Assembly: GCF_018406645.1 (NCBI RefSeq)
Contig: NZ_AP024546.1
Coordinates: forward strand, 2,728,001 to 2,792,000
Reading direction: 5' to 3'
From: Lysobacter helvus
GTDB taxonomy: Bacteria; Pseudomonadota; Gammaproteobacteria; Xanthomonadales; Xanthomonadaceae
DNA length: 64,000 nt
Every line of letters begins with the position of its first letter. The stretch's first letter is position 1. Below, piece by piece: positions 34,766-43,550 of this stretch. The notes below the pieces were generated by a model. That model saw only the letters and a program-made list of their open reading frames with translations, made no database searches and was not told the DNA's origin. The translations under genes were made by a program, and so were the position numbers.

Positions 34766-35056
34766 ATGGCATTCGCTCGCGTGGTCGCGGTGCTCGCGCT
34801 GGTGTGTGCCGTGTTGTCGGTCGCACTCCGTGCGCGCGTGATCAACGTGCTCAAGGCGGCGGGCCTCCACGAACACTTCGGTTCGCCCAGGACGCTGTCG
34901 CATGGCGACTTCCTGCACTACCGCGTCGTGGGCATCAGCTGGAAGCAACCGATCACGCCACACAAGCTGCTGTTTCGATCCTTCGTCGCGTTCGCGATCC
35001 TCCTGGACCTCTGCTGCGTGGTCATCGGTTTGTGGCTGGCGTTCGGCAGGCGTTGA
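34766..35056 (+). CDS. Membrane protein, two to three TM segments
   Basis: A 96-residue protein: 'MAFARVVAVLALVCAVLSVAL', a soluble middle 'HEHFGSPRTLSHGDFLHYRV', and a C-terminal segment 'AFAILLDLCCVVIGLWLAFG'. It follows the gene at 34319 after six bases, so coexpression is likely. Confidence 0.6.
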   Translation: MAFARVVAVLALVCAVLSVALRARVINVLKAAGLHEHFGSPRTLSHGDFLHYRVVGISWKQPITPHKLLFRSFVAFAILLDLCCVVIGLWLAFGRR

Positions 35057-35211
35057 AGCCGCGGGACGCCTTCGCCACGCGCCGATGTTCGTTTTCGTTC
35101 ACCGAGAGAGCGGCGTTCTCATGGGCGCCGACCGACCGTCGGATTCCTGGCCGACGCCGAATGGGGCGTGCGTAGTCTAGGGCGGCATCGGCGCATCCAG
35201 GAGCGTCGCAC

Positions 35212-36756
35212 GTGCGCGCGCGAACGGCATCGAAGCGAACGCTCCGCTGGGGCGCCGTGGTCCTGGCGGCCGTGCTGGCGTGCGTGCCGGTCGCGGCGTT
35301 GGCGCAATGCGCACCTCGCTACCTGGACATCAACAACGCCATCGAAAAGGGCGCGATGCCCGACCTGCGTGGGTGCACGTGGGAAGAAGGGCAGCGGTTC
35401 GTGTCCCGCATGCAGGGCGAGGCGTCGCGCGTGGATGGGAACTCTGCGCTTGCGGTGGGCGTTGTCTACGACCAGTCGCCGGTCGCCGGCACGCAAGTGA
35501 CGCCGGGGATGGGCGTTGCGCTCAGTGTTTCGACGGGGCCACCGCCGCCGCCACCTCCGCCACCGCCACCGCCACCGCCACCGCCGGAAGGCACCGACGT
35601 GTCCGTCGTCGCGCAGGCCGGCGGCAATGGCGTCGCCGTCGGCACGCCGGACACGTTCGAATTCGTGGTCGCGAATTCGGGACCGTCCCGCGCCGTCGTG
35701 ACGATCGTGTTCCGCGGGACGAATTTCCTGTTCGATGCTGCGAGCAGGAATGCGTGCCCCGGCAACGACCATTCCACCACCTGCCGCGTCACGCTCGACA
35801 ACGGCAGGAAGACGGTGTTCGGGATCGTGGGAACGCCCGAAGGCGAGGGCGACTATCGCGTGTCCGCATCGCTCCGCGTCGAAAACGTGTCCGACTCGAA
35901 TCCGGACAACAACGCGTCCGATGCGGCGCCACGTCGCACGCCCGAACAATCGACCGAGGGACCGGTCGCCGCGACGACGACAACTCCAACAAACGGCCCG
36001 GTGGCCGCCACGACGACTGGGCCAGCAAGCGGTCCCGCAGCCGCTACGACGACGGGTCCGCCAATAGACAACGCGTCGATCGGCCCGCGTCCGATTGTCG
36101 AAGACGTCTCCGACATCGTGGTCACCGTCGACTCGCTCGATGATCGGTGGGTGCTCCGCAAGAACCTGCATTTCCAGGTCAACCTCTGGAATCGCGGCAC
36201 GCGTGCAATTCGCAACGTCGTGCTACGGCTTGGAGCGCGCCACAACCTGGGCGGCCATGCGTGGTCCGACGCGCGTTGCACGGACGATCGATGCACGATC
36301 CCTGTGTTGCAGGCCGGCCAGACGGAAATGTTGACGGGCGAGTTCACGACGCCCTTTGAAGGCGAAGCGCGTGCCACCTTCCTCGTGACCTGGCGCGTCG
36401 GCCGCGAGACGCACAGCAGGGCAGCGCAGCTCGCAGGCATGGTCGGCCGACCGGGATGGCCACCATGGGTCTGGATCCCGATCTGCGTGGGGGGCGTGCT
36501 GACGTTGGCGTGGATCGCCAAAGTCGTCCCGTGGCCGCCGAACCCACCGGCCCCCCCTGGCGTCGGACCAACACCGAAGCCAGCGCCGCCGACCGCGCCG
36601 ACGGTCCGCGTCACTCCCATCGACGCACACATCGTCGACGCCGCCCCGACCTCCGGCATCCCGCTCACCGCACCACCGCTGCGCATCCACGTCGTCGTCG
36701 CGTTCGGCGATGCCCGCGTGCACGGCAATCTCCCCGTCTCGAAGAAGGAGCCATGA
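35212..36756 (+). CDS. Secreted/anchored protein with PASTA-like domain, polyproline stretch and CARDB/DUF11-like repeats
   Basis: A 514-residue protein from GTG with AGGAG upstream. After a signal peptide (about 1-32), residues 49-108 resemble a PASTA domain ('MPDLRGCTWEEG' to 'YDQSPVAGTQVTPGMGVALSVS'). A run of more than a dozen prolines (110-126) leads to a conserved-repeat (CARDB/DUF11-like) Ig fold, a Thr/Pro-rich repeat (three 'GP.AATTTGP'-type units near 245-275), and a second beta domain. A C-terminal TM segment (about 418-438) and a proline-rich tail follow. The next gene overlaps by ATGA. A surface or periplasmic scaffold is likely. Confidence 0.75.
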   Translation: MRARTASKRTLRWGAVVLAAVLACVPVAALAQCAPRYLDINNAIEKGAMPDLRGCTWEEGQRFVSRMQGEASRVDGNSALAVGVVYDQSPVAGTQVTPGMGVALSVSTGPPPPPPPPPPPPPPPPEGTDVSVVAQAGGNGVAVGTPDTFEFVVANSGPSRAVVTIVFRGTNFLFDAASRNACPGNDHSTTCRVTLDNGRKTVFGIVGTPEGEGDYRVSASLRVENVSDSNPDNNASDAAPRRTPEQSTEGPVAATTTTPTNGPVAATTTGPASGPAAATTTGPPIDNASIGPRPIVEDVSDIVVTVDSLDDRWVLRKNLHFQVNLWNRGTRAIRNVVLRLGARHNLGGHAWSDARCTDDRCTIPVLQAGQTEMLTGEFTTPFEGEARATFLVTWRVGRETHSRAAQLAGMVGRPGWPPWVWIPICVGGVLTLAWIAKVVPWPPNPPAPPGVGPTPKPAPPTAPTVRVTPIDAHIVDAAPTSGIPLTAPPLRIHVVVAFGDARVHGNLPVSKKEP

Positions 36757-37352
36757 CCATGGCAGCCGACAACGACCATCAGCGCGTGCGCGATCTGCTT
36801 CCTGCGGCGTACGACGACTTCGAGGGTGCGGTGCGCAAGCGGCTCGAGGAGGAGCCCGATTTCCGGGATCGTGGCTTCGGCGATTTCGTGTGGCGCACGG
36901 TCGGCGACAAGGCGCTGGCGGCCGTGCACGACACGCTCGATTTCAACGTGTTCGGCGTGTTCGCGCGCGCGTGGGCGAAGGCGAACGAGATCAGGCAGCA
37001 TGCCGAGGCGAGCCTGGCGACGCCGGGCGAACCGGTGTACCTGCGCCTGGGCGAGCACACCGCCACGGCGACATTGCAGCCGACCATCGAAGTCATCGTC
37101 GATCCGTTCGGGAAAACGCGCATCCCGCTGGACCTGGACTTGTCGGCCGTCTTCGAAACCGCCGAGCTCACGTTGCGCAACGGCGCAATCACCGAGATCG
37201 GCGCGGGCAGGTGCAAGGTGACGGCGTTGCTGAAGCTGGGTGGCAAGAAGCTGCACGATCCGGAAGCGTCGCCGCCACTCACGCTGGGACGGCGACTGAA
37301 GCTCGAGCACCCGCTGCAGGTCGTGGAGCCGATGGCGCCGGGGGAGACCTGA
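36753..37352 (+). CDS. Soluble protein coupled to the PASTA-like envelope protein
   Basis: A 199-residue protein with AAGAAGGAG before the ATG, which overlaps the previous stop. The N-terminal helix-rich half ('RVRDLLPAAYDDFEGAVRKRLEEE') is followed by a beta-rich half ('EPVYLRLGEHTATATLQPTIEVIVDPFG', 'RIPLDLDLSAVFETAEL'). The second half may be a lipid- or ligand-binding sheet. It has no signal peptide, so it may act on the cytoplasmic tail of its partner. The family is unknown. Confidence 0.65.
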   Translation: MTMAADNDHQRVRDLLPAAYDDFEGAVRKRLEEEPDFRDRGFGDFVWRTVGDKALAAVHDTLDFNVFGVFARAWAKANEIRQHAEASLATPGEPVYLRLGEHTATATLQPTIEVIVDPFGKTRIPLDLDLSAVFETAELTLRNGAITEIGAGRCKVTALLKLGGKKLHDPEASPPLTLGRRLKLEHPLQVVEPMAPGET

Positions 37353-37363
37353 GCCGCGGAGCC

Positions 37364-38752
37364 CTATCGCTCCACCGCACCGATATCCGCGCGCCCGCCC
37401 ACCACGCGCGGGAAGCCTTCGCCACGCTGGTCGACGTCGAAGCCCGCCACGTTGTTGCCGCGGTTGATCGCGGGGCTGCCGGACAGCGGCCGATGCGTCA
37501 GCGTGCGCCCGCCGTTGTCGGCGAGCGGGCCGAGCATCGCGTCGGTGTTGCGGATCGTGTCGGCGGGCAAGGTGACGAAGATCGAATTCTGGACCAGGTT
37601 GTCGCTGCCGAGGATCACCGTCGGCGGCGGCCGCGGGAACGGACCGGAATTCGTGTCCTGCCCGGTGACGTCCCGGCTGATGCCGCCCAGGCACGTATTG
37701 CCCGCGAGGATCGAACTCTCCACGTGGAATTCGCCGTACAGGGTGAGCACGCCCGGGAAACAGTTGGTGTCGAATCCGGTCGTGGTGACGTTGGCGGTGA
37801 TCGTGCTGTTGACGATGGTCCCGGGGCCGATGATCTGGCCCAGGCCGATGAACGGTGCGGCGTTGCCCGAGATCGTCGAGTTCTCGATGGACGTGTTGGG
37901 CGAGAGGTTGAACCCGCCGATCGAGTTGACCGCGGTGTTGCCGGAAATCGTCGAGTAGGCGATGCGCGACGGCGTGCCTGTGCCGTGGTTGAAGACATCC
38001 ATCGCGCCGGACGAGACCCGCGCGTGATTGTCGGAGATGCTCGAGTAGGTGATGTCGACGCTGCCGAGGGCGCGGAGCCCGCCGCCGGACGCCGCCACGT
38101 TCCGGAACACGCGCGAGCGGTGCATGCGCAGGTCGCCGCCCACGAGGTCGGCGGTGCCGGGCACGATGGTGCCGAGCGTCAAGCCGCCGCCGCCCGAGGA
38201 CCGGCCCTTGGCGCCGTTGTCGTACACCGCGCTGTAGAACAGGGTGATGTTGCCCGCGGCGTAGATGCCGCCGCCCAGCGCGTCCAGGCGTGCGTATGCG
38301 CCGCAGTGCCGCACGTGGATGTCGTTGCCGTCGAAGTTGCCGGCCGTGAAGATGCAGCCCCCGTTCGCCATCTCGGCGCGGTGCTGGCCTTGTTCGATCG
38401 TCAGCCCGCGCAAGTGCAGCGTGCCGGTGCCGTCGTGCCGGAACACCGAGCTGCTGTAGTTGCCGCTCACTGCGAACCGCGCGTAGCCAGGGCCGCGCAC
38501 GGTCAGGCTGGCCTGCGGGATCATGATCGCGCCGGTGGTCAGCACGATGCGGTGGCAGGCGAGGGGACGCAGGTCGATGGTGTCGCCGCTGGTGGCCGAG
38601 GTGACCGCCGCCCGGAGGCTGCCGGCGCCACTGTCGTTGCAGTTCGTCGGCGTGAGCGTCGCGGCCCGGGCTTCCGGTGCGATGCCGAGTGCGCCCAACG
38701 TTCCGAGCAGCAGGCACGCTCCGATCGTGGTCACGGGGATCGAACGCGACAT
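37364..38752 (-). CDS. Right-handed beta-helix protein, choice-of-anchor Q type, copy 1
   Basis: A 462-residue protein with a signal peptide (cut near EARAAT), then the opening block 'TNCNDSGAGSLRAAVTSATSGDTIDLR'. Repeated parallel beta-helix coils with 'STISGN', 'GGGI' and 'STITAN' turns fill about residues 100-360. The C-terminus ends 'FDVDQRGEGFPRVVGGRADIGA'. Two homologues lie at 40422-41774 and 57803-59101. Extracellular polysaccharide- or surface-associated roles are known for related folds; no catalytic site is visible. Confidence 0.85.
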   Translation of the reverse strand: MSRSIPVTTIGACLLLGTLGALGIAPEARAATLTPTNCNDSGAGSLRAAVTSATSGDTIDLRPLACHRIVLTTGAIMIPQASLTVRGPGYARFAVSGNYSSSVFRHDGTGTLHLRGLTIEQGQHRAEMANGGCIFTAGNFDGNDIHVRHCGAYARLDALGGGIYAAGNITLFYSAVYDNGAKGRSSGGGGLTLGTIVPGTADLVGGDLRMHRSRVFRNVAASGGGLRALGSVDITYSSISDNHARVSSGAMDVFNHGTGTPSRIAYSTISGNTAVNSIGGFNLSPNTSIENSTISGNAAPFIGLGQIIGPGTIVNSTITANVTTTGFDTNCFPGVLTLYGEFHVESSILAGNTCLGGISRDVTGQDTNSGPFPRPPPTVILGSDNLVQNSIFVTLPADTIRNTDAMLGPLADNGGRTLTHRPLSGSPAINRGNNVAGFDVDQRGEGFPRVVGGRADIGAVER

Positions 38753-38895
38753 GGCACAACTCCGCGCATGGGGAGCGCGACGATGGAACCGGTGCCGTGG
38801 AGGCGGTGTGCAATTCGGGTGAATGGGATCGTGGCTCCTGCATCGTGCAAACTCAGCGATACGCCGCCTCCACTGACGCGGCATCGGAAGCCACC

Positions 38896-39363
38896 ATGAA
38901 GCGCCCGACCCAAGCGTTCCTGCTGATGACGGCCATGCTCGCCGTCGCGTCCGATGTTTTCGCTCGGGACGACGACGCCTTGGTGGAAATGTTCCATGAG
39001 ATCGCTGGTCCGGCGACAAAGACGTGGTCGCTGCGACTGGAGCCCGACGGCGACGTCGTCGAGCATCGTGGCGACTTGTCGCGGCGGCGGGAGCGCATTC
39101 GCTGCAGGCTCAGCCCGGTCGAGGCGGATCGTGTCGTGGCCTCGGCGCGACAGTGGCTGGATCCGGTGCCAACGCGGGTCAGAACCAGTGGTCCGCTCCA
39201 ATTCGACGGCCCGTACAAGACCTTGTCGGTCCGACAGGGTGCGGACCTGCGGATGTCCTGGTGGGACGCACCTGCGAAGACGAACCTCAACGCGGATGAG
39301 CAAGCGTTCGTGCGTGCGTGGAACGCGGTCGAGGCGTTGCTCGATTGCCGCGGCAGGAAGTGA
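38896..39363 (+). CDS. Secreted protein of unknown function
   Basis: A 155-residue protein with signal peptide 'MKRPTQAFLLMTAMLAVASDVFA' and GGAAG upstream. The mature domain contains 'WSLRLEPDGDVVEHRGDLSRRR' and a C-terminal 'LNADEQAFVRAWNAVEALLDC'. It is divergent from the beta-helix gene at 37364. The family is unknown. Confidence 0.65.
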   Translation: MKRPTQAFLLMTAMLAVASDVFARDDDALVEMFHEIAGPATKTWSLRLEPDGDVVEHRGDLSRRRERIRCRLSPVEADRVVASARQWLDPVPTRVRTSGPLQFDGPYKTLSVRQGADLRMSWWDAPAKTNLNADEQAFVRAWNAVEALLDCRGRK

Positions 39364-39364
39364 A

Positions 39365-39844
39365 ATGTTGGAGGCCGCTCGACTTTTTCGTTGGCTTCCG
39401 GTTGCATACCGCGGTCGAGACTTCATGAGGCAGTCGATGGAATCCTGGGCGTCGGTTCTCGTTGGTGGGCGTGTCGACGCCGTCGAGCAATGGGAAGACC
39501 GCTCATGGGTCGTAACGCTCTCCAACGGATATCGCGTGCGCATCGAATCGCTATGGCGCCTGCTCTCGTCCGGGACGCTCGTGCTCACCAATCGCGATGA
39601 CGGGCAGCACTTCGGCCGTACTGCGCCGGTCAACGCCGCGTGCGAACTCGCCAGCAAGTTGCGCGGCTGCACGTTGACGGATGTGCAGGTCACTGCGGGA
39701 ACCGCAGACCTCGCGCTGCGGTTCGATGGCTATACGCTGCAGGCGATCGCGGAGTCGAGTGGCTACGAGGCCTGGCAAGTGGAATCGCCGACGGGCACCC
39801 TGGCCGTGGGCCAGGGCGGCGGCAACGTCGTGGTCTGGGACTGA
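39365..39844 (+). CDS. DUF6188-like protein
   Basis: A 159-residue protein; AGGAAG precedes this ATG, but an ATG at 39425 would give 139 residues and better matches the family's start. 'GGRVDAVEQWEDRSWVVTLSN', 'ESLWRLLSSGTLVLTNRDDGQ' and 'ELASKLRGCTLTDVQV' read as one DUF6188-like domain, judged from memory. It lies two bases after the preceding gene. Cytoplasmic, role unknown. Confidence 0.6.
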   Translation: MLEAARLFRWLPVAYRGRDFMRQSMESWASVLVGGRVDAVEQWEDRSWVVTLSNGYRVRIESLWRLLSSGTLVLTNRDDGQHFGRTAPVNAACELASKLRGCTLTDVQVTAGTADLALRFDGYTLQAIAESSGYEAWQVESPTGTLAVGQGGGNVVVWD

Positions 39845-39856
39845 TGGGGAGCGCAC

Positions 39857-40339
39857 GTGTTTGAAGGAAAGGGCGGGTGGTGCGCGTCGTTGATCATGGC
39901 GGCATTGGTCTCCGGGTGCATGGCGTCGAGCCATCGCGTCGCGCCGGGGCAAGTCGGTGTCGAGGTCGAAGCGCCGGACGTGCCATGCGATGCGGGCCAT
40001 CGCGACATTGCGGTCAAGGTCCACGTGCGCAACGACAGCCGCGGCACCCTGCGGTTCTGGATCAGGCACGTCGCCGGCGCACCCGATGCGCTGAGTTGGT
40101 TGTCATACGCCGTGCTGGACAGCGCCGGCAACGCCGCAGCGCAACATGGCGCGGGTGCGCATGGTCCGTTGCCGCAACCCACGTTGACGATGGCGCCCGG
40201 CAATCGCACGGTGCTCTCCGCCACGCTGTACGACATCGGCGAGGCCGAGTACGCGCGGCGTTTCCGTCTCCGCGTCGAGGACCAGGACGAGCATTCCTGG
40301 ACCACTGCGGCTTTCAGGCCGTGCGTGCAACCCGAGTGA
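39857..40339 (+). CDS. Lipoprotein of unknown function
   Basis: A 160-residue protein from GTG. A signal peptide with canonical lipobox (ALVSGC, residues 16-21) precedes a beta-sandwich-like domain ('IAVKVHVRNDSRGTLRFWIRHV', 'YARRFRLRVEDQDEHSWTTA'). It is probably an outer-membrane lipoprotein. It follows the DUF6188-like gene after 12 bases. Confidence 0.7.
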   Translation: MFEGKGGWCASLIMAALVSGCMASSHRVAPGQVGVEVEAPDVPCDAGHRDIAVKVHVRNDSRGTLRFWIRHVAGAPDALSWLSYAVLDSAGNAAAQHGAGAHGPLPQPTLTMAPGNRTVLSATLYDIGEAEYARRFRLRVEDQDEHSWTTAAFRPCVQPE

Positions 40340-40421
40340 CACCCCGAGGCCGATCACGACAACACGCCATTGACACGCCCGGGAGGACAGTCCGCATCCC
40401 CGTGCCGCAAGAGGTGGCGCG

Positions 40422-41774
40422 ATGCAGACCAAGCTCATCCAGTTCGCCGCCGCCGCCGGGTTGTTGTTCGCCGCGTCGGGCGCCCATGCGCAGACGTTCA
40501 CCGTCACCAACTGCAACGACACCGGGGCGGGCAGCCTGCGGGCCGTGGCGGAGTCGGCACCCGATGGCGCGGTGGTCGCGATGGATGCGTTGCCATGCAA
40601 TCGCATCGTGCTTCGCACCGGACCGATCCGCTTGCGACAGCCGGTCCTGCAGATCCAGGGCCCCGGCCTCGACAAGCTCACGGTGAGCGGCGATGGCCGC
40701 AGCCAGGTCTTCGTCCACGCGCCGCCGGCCGATGCCGCATTCACTTCGCTCGCGTTGCGCCGCTTCACCGTGTCGTGGGGCCGCGCGCTCGACGGCGAGG
40801 CGTTCGGCGGCTGCATTTCCACCACCGGCGGCGTGTCCCTGCAGGACATGCAGGTCCACCACTGCCTCGCGCGCGATAGCCGCAGTGGCGGCGATGCCGG
40901 CTACGGCGGCGCGGTGTACGGCGGCGCCGGCGTCGTGCTCACCCATTCGATCGTGCATACCAATCGCGCCGACGGTGGCGACGGCGGTGGCGTGTATTCC
41001 GGCGGCCCCATCAGCGTCAACAACAGTCGCGTCTCGAACAACCAGGCCTCGGGTAACGGCGGTGGCTTCGTCGCGCTCGAAGGCGCGCACGTGGAGCTGA
41101 GCAACGTCACCAGCAACGTCGCCGGCGGCGTCGGCGGCGGCATGTGGGTGGACGGCACGGGCCAGACGGACCGGCTCATCACGATCATGTTCTCGACCAT
41201 CGCGCGCAATCGCGCGCACACGGCGGCGGGCGCGTACTTCTCCGCCGCCAATTCCACGCGCCTCATCGAGAGCACCGTCTCGGGCAACGTCGCCGACGAA
41301 AGCCAGGGCGGCGTGGTGTTCGACGCGGGTTACATGACCCAGGAAGTCATCAACAGCACGATCACCGCCAACCGCGCGCTCGCGCCCGGCGCGGCCGGAT
41401 GCCTGGGCAGCGGCGCGTCGGTGCGCATGCGCTTGCGCCTGAACAGTTCGATCGTCTCGGCCAATACCTGCGCCGGGATGCCGGACGACCTGGCGAGCGT
41501 GGACGATCCCGGCGCGACCGGCGCGCTGGGCAACAACAACCTGCTCGGCGCGATCAACCTCGTGTTCACCGGCAACGGCACCGTGCGCACCAACAGCCCG
41601 CGGCTCGGTGCGCTGGCGTTCAACGGCGGCGTGACGGAAACGCACCTGCCCCTGGCCGACAGCCCGGTCATCGACAAGGGCAACAACAGCCCGGGATTCG
41701 CGACCGACCAACGCCGGCGCAACTTCGTCCGGGTGAAAGGCGCGGCGGCGGACATCGGGGCCGTGGAGCGGTGA
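40422..41774 (+). CDS. Right-handed beta-helix protein, choice-of-anchor Q type, copy 2
   Basis: A 450-residue protein. Its signal peptide (cut near SGAHAQ) and opening block 'VTNCNDTGAGSLRAVAESAPDG' match the copies at 37364 and 57803. Beta-helix coils carry 'STVSGN', 'STITAN' and glycine-rich 'GGGVYSGG' turns, and the C-terminus ends 'FVRVKGAAADIGA'. It is plus-strand, unlike its two homologues. The SpoIIAA-like gene follows after 18 bases. Exported; the ligand is unknown. Confidence 0.85.
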   Translation: MQTKLIQFAAAAGLLFAASGAHAQTFTVTNCNDTGAGSLRAVAESAPDGAVVAMDALPCNRIVLRTGPIRLRQPVLQIQGPGLDKLTVSGDGRSQVFVHAPPADAAFTSLALRRFTVSWGRALDGEAFGGCISTTGGVSLQDMQVHHCLARDSRSGGDAGYGGAVYGGAGVVLTHSIVHTNRADGGDGGGVYSGGPISVNNSRVSNNQASGNGGGFVALEGAHVELSNVTSNVAGGVGGGMWVDGTGQTDRLITIMFSTIARNRAHTAAGAYFSAANSTRLIESTVSGNVADESQGGVVFDAGYMTQEVINSTITANRALAPGAAGCLGSGASVRMRLRLNSSIVSANTCAGMPDDLASVDDPGATGALGNNNLLGAINLVFTGNGTVRTNSPRLGALAFNGGVTETHLPLADSPVIDKGNNSPGFATDQRRRNFVRVKGAAADIGAVER

Positions 41775-41792
41775 CGATCCGGAGCGAGCCCC

Positions 41793-42164
41793 ATGCAGCA
41801 TGACGTCACCGCACTGGGGCCGGACATCGTGGTCGTGCGCTACTTCGGTCGGCTCACGATCAAGGAACGTTGCCAGACCCTGGTGCGCGCAGGGCGTGCC
41901 TTCCACCCCGACGCGAGTCCGAAGAAGTTGCTGGTCGACTACTCCTACGCGACGCCCGCCGTGGAAAACGCGGACGCCGGCATCGACTTCATGAGCCGGG
42001 TCATTGCCGCGCCCGACGTCGACGATGGCCTGCTCGCGATCACCGGCACGCTGTCCGCCGACTTCCTCAACCCGGTGCTCGGGGCGTGCGCGACGAAAGG
42101 GCTGACGTGCCGGGTGTTCTCCGACTACGACCTGGCGCTGGATTGGCTTCGGCGCGCGCCATGA
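41793..42164 (+). CDS. SpoIIAA/STAS-like protein, second copy
   Basis: A 123-residue protein with 'IVVVRYFGRLTIKERCQTLVR', 'SPKKLLVDYSYATPA', 'DDGLLAITGTL' and a terminal 'SDYDLALDWLRR'. The strand/helix order matches the protein at 10010-10369 despite low identity. There is no signal peptide. It likely binds a small hydrophobic ligand or partner protein. It lies just downstream of a beta-helix gene. Confidence 0.7.
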   Translation: MQHDVTALGPDIVVVRYFGRLTIKERCQTLVRAGRAFHPDASPKKLLVDYSYATPAVENADAGIDFMSRVIAAPDVDDGLLAITGTLSADFLNPVLGACATKGLTCRVFSDYDLALDWLRRAP

Positions 42165-42238
42165 GCGCATTTGCAGACCTCTGGATCCCACCCAATAATC
42201 CGGCGCACCGTTGACCGAATCCGCAAGGAGTGCAACGC

Positions 42239-42784
42239 ATGACGCCGGAGACGTTCATCGCGGAGTGCCGCGACTGCATCGCATCGGGCGGCGGACCTGC
42301 GGACATCGCAGCGCTGGTCCGCGCCGCCCTGGTGTCGCAGCGCGACGATCCTGCGTGGCAAGGGCGCGACGAATTCCTGTATCGGTCCGCGGCGCTGCTG
42401 ATCGTCAACGTCACGCTCCCGCCGCACGGGGCGACGCCGGTGCACGACCACGGCATGTGGGCCGTGGTCGGTGTGTCCAGCGGTTGCGAGCTCGATCGCT
42501 TCTACGTGCGCGGGCGCGATGGCGGACTGGACGTCGTTGAAGACATCACCGTCCCCGCCGGCACCGCCATCGCAATGGACGCCGATGCCATCCATGCCAT
42601 CTTCAATCCGTTGCCGATCGAAATGCGCGGCATCCACGTCTGCGGCGGCGACATGGTGAGCGCGCCGCGCAACATGTGGCACCCGCAGACAGGCGACATG
42701 CTGCCGTACGACGGCAAGGTGTTCGAGGAATGGTGCGAAGCCCTCACCCGTGCGGCGAGGCCTGCCCAGGCACCGGCCTGTTGA
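42239..42784 (+). CDS. Cysteine dioxygenase-like cupin protein
   Basis: A 181-residue protein with AAGGAG eight bases before the ATG. The cupin motif 'PPHGATPVHDHGMWAVVGVSSG' supplies the two metal histidines (HDH), and a later 'DADAIHAIFNPLP' supplies the third. The layout follows the cysteine dioxygenase/PCO group of iron thiol dioxygenases; cysteine specificity is not shown. It lies 49 bases upstream of the LOV regulator and may be its target or partner. Confidence 0.75.
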   Translation: MTPETFIAECRDCIASGGGPADIAALVRAALVSQRDDPAWQGRDEFLYRSAALLIVNVTLPPHGATPVHDHGMWAVVGVSSGCELDRFYVRGRDGGLDVVEDITVPAGTAIAMDADAIHAIFNPLPIEMRGIHVCGGDMVSAPRNMWHPQTGDMLPYDGKVFEEWCEALTRAARPAQAPAC

Positions 42785-42833
42785 ACCCGCCCGTCCCGTG
42801 GCAGAAAATCCGCCGGAAGCGCGGCGAGCGACC

Positions 42834-43478
42834 ATGGCGACGACTCCTTCCATCGCGGACGAGCAGGGCCTCGCCTTCGAGCGCGCGTTGATCGCGTCGA
42901 TCCACCTCTCGCCGATCGCGACGATCCTCACCGACCCGCGGCTGCCCGACAACGCGATCATTGCGGTGAACCGCGCGTTCTGCGCGTTGACCGGCTACGA
43001 AGCGCACGAGGTCATCGGCCGCAACTGCCGGTTCCTGGCGGGCGATGCCGGGGAATCGCCCGGCCGCATGGCGTTGCGACAGGCCGTGGCGGAAGCGCGC
43101 CCGGTGCTCGTGGAAGTGCGCAATGTCAAAAAGGACGGCACGCCGTTCCGCAACGCGGTGATGATCGCGCCCGTGCTGCTTCCCAATGGCGACGTCGGGT
43201 ATTTCCTCGGGTCGCAGATGGACGTGGGTAGCGCGCGTGTTCCCGCGCAGACCGCGGATGACGCGACGCGGAAGGTGCGCGCCCTGACGCGCCGCCAGCG
43301 CGACGTGCTGCTGGGCATGCTGGCAGGCAAGCTCAACAAGCAGATCGGCGCGGACCTCGGCATCGACGAAAAGACCGTCAAGATGCATCGCGCCGCGCTG
43401 TTGAAGCGCCTGGGGGTGCGGACGACCGCGGATGCGATTCGCCTCGGGATCGAGGCAGGGATGTTCGGGCTCCCGTAG
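42834..43478 (+). CDS. LOV-domain blue-light receptor with LuxR-type HTH
   Basis: A 214-residue protein. A LOV/PAS domain (about residues 20-135) carries the photoadduct cysteine motif 'GRNCRFLAGDAGESPGRMAL', the flavin-contact 'VNRAFCALTGYEAHEVIG', and the switch glutamine in 'GYFLGSQMDV'. A LuxR/GerE HTH (about residues 150-205, 'LTRRQRDVLLGMLAGKLNKQIG') follows. This order matches the LOV-HTH activator EL222 of Erythrobacter. It is a light-regulated transcription factor by family knowledge. Target genes are unknown; the adjacent cupin gene is a candidate. Confidence 0.9.
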   Translation: MATTPSIADEQGLAFERALIASIHLSPIATILTDPRLPDNAIIAVNRAFCALTGYEAHEVIGRNCRFLAGDAGESPGRMALRQAVAEARPVLVEVRNVKKDGTPFRNAVMIAPVLLPNGDVGYFLGSQMDVGSARVPAQTADDATRKVRALTRRQRDVLLGMLAGKLNKQIGADLGIDEKTVKMHRAALLKRLGVRTTADAIRLGIEAGMFGLP

Positions 43479-43550
43479 GGGGCCGCGCGGGGTCCTACCT
43501 GCTTTGGTCTGTATTGCGGGTCTGCGGGCGCGTTCCATCACTTCGGGTCG

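Noticed and set aside
35853-38843. A 996-codon minus-strand open frame spanning several plus genes
   Set aside because: It covers the antisense of the PASTA-like and soluble partner genes and an alternate frame of beta-helix copy 1. High GC content explains the open frame.
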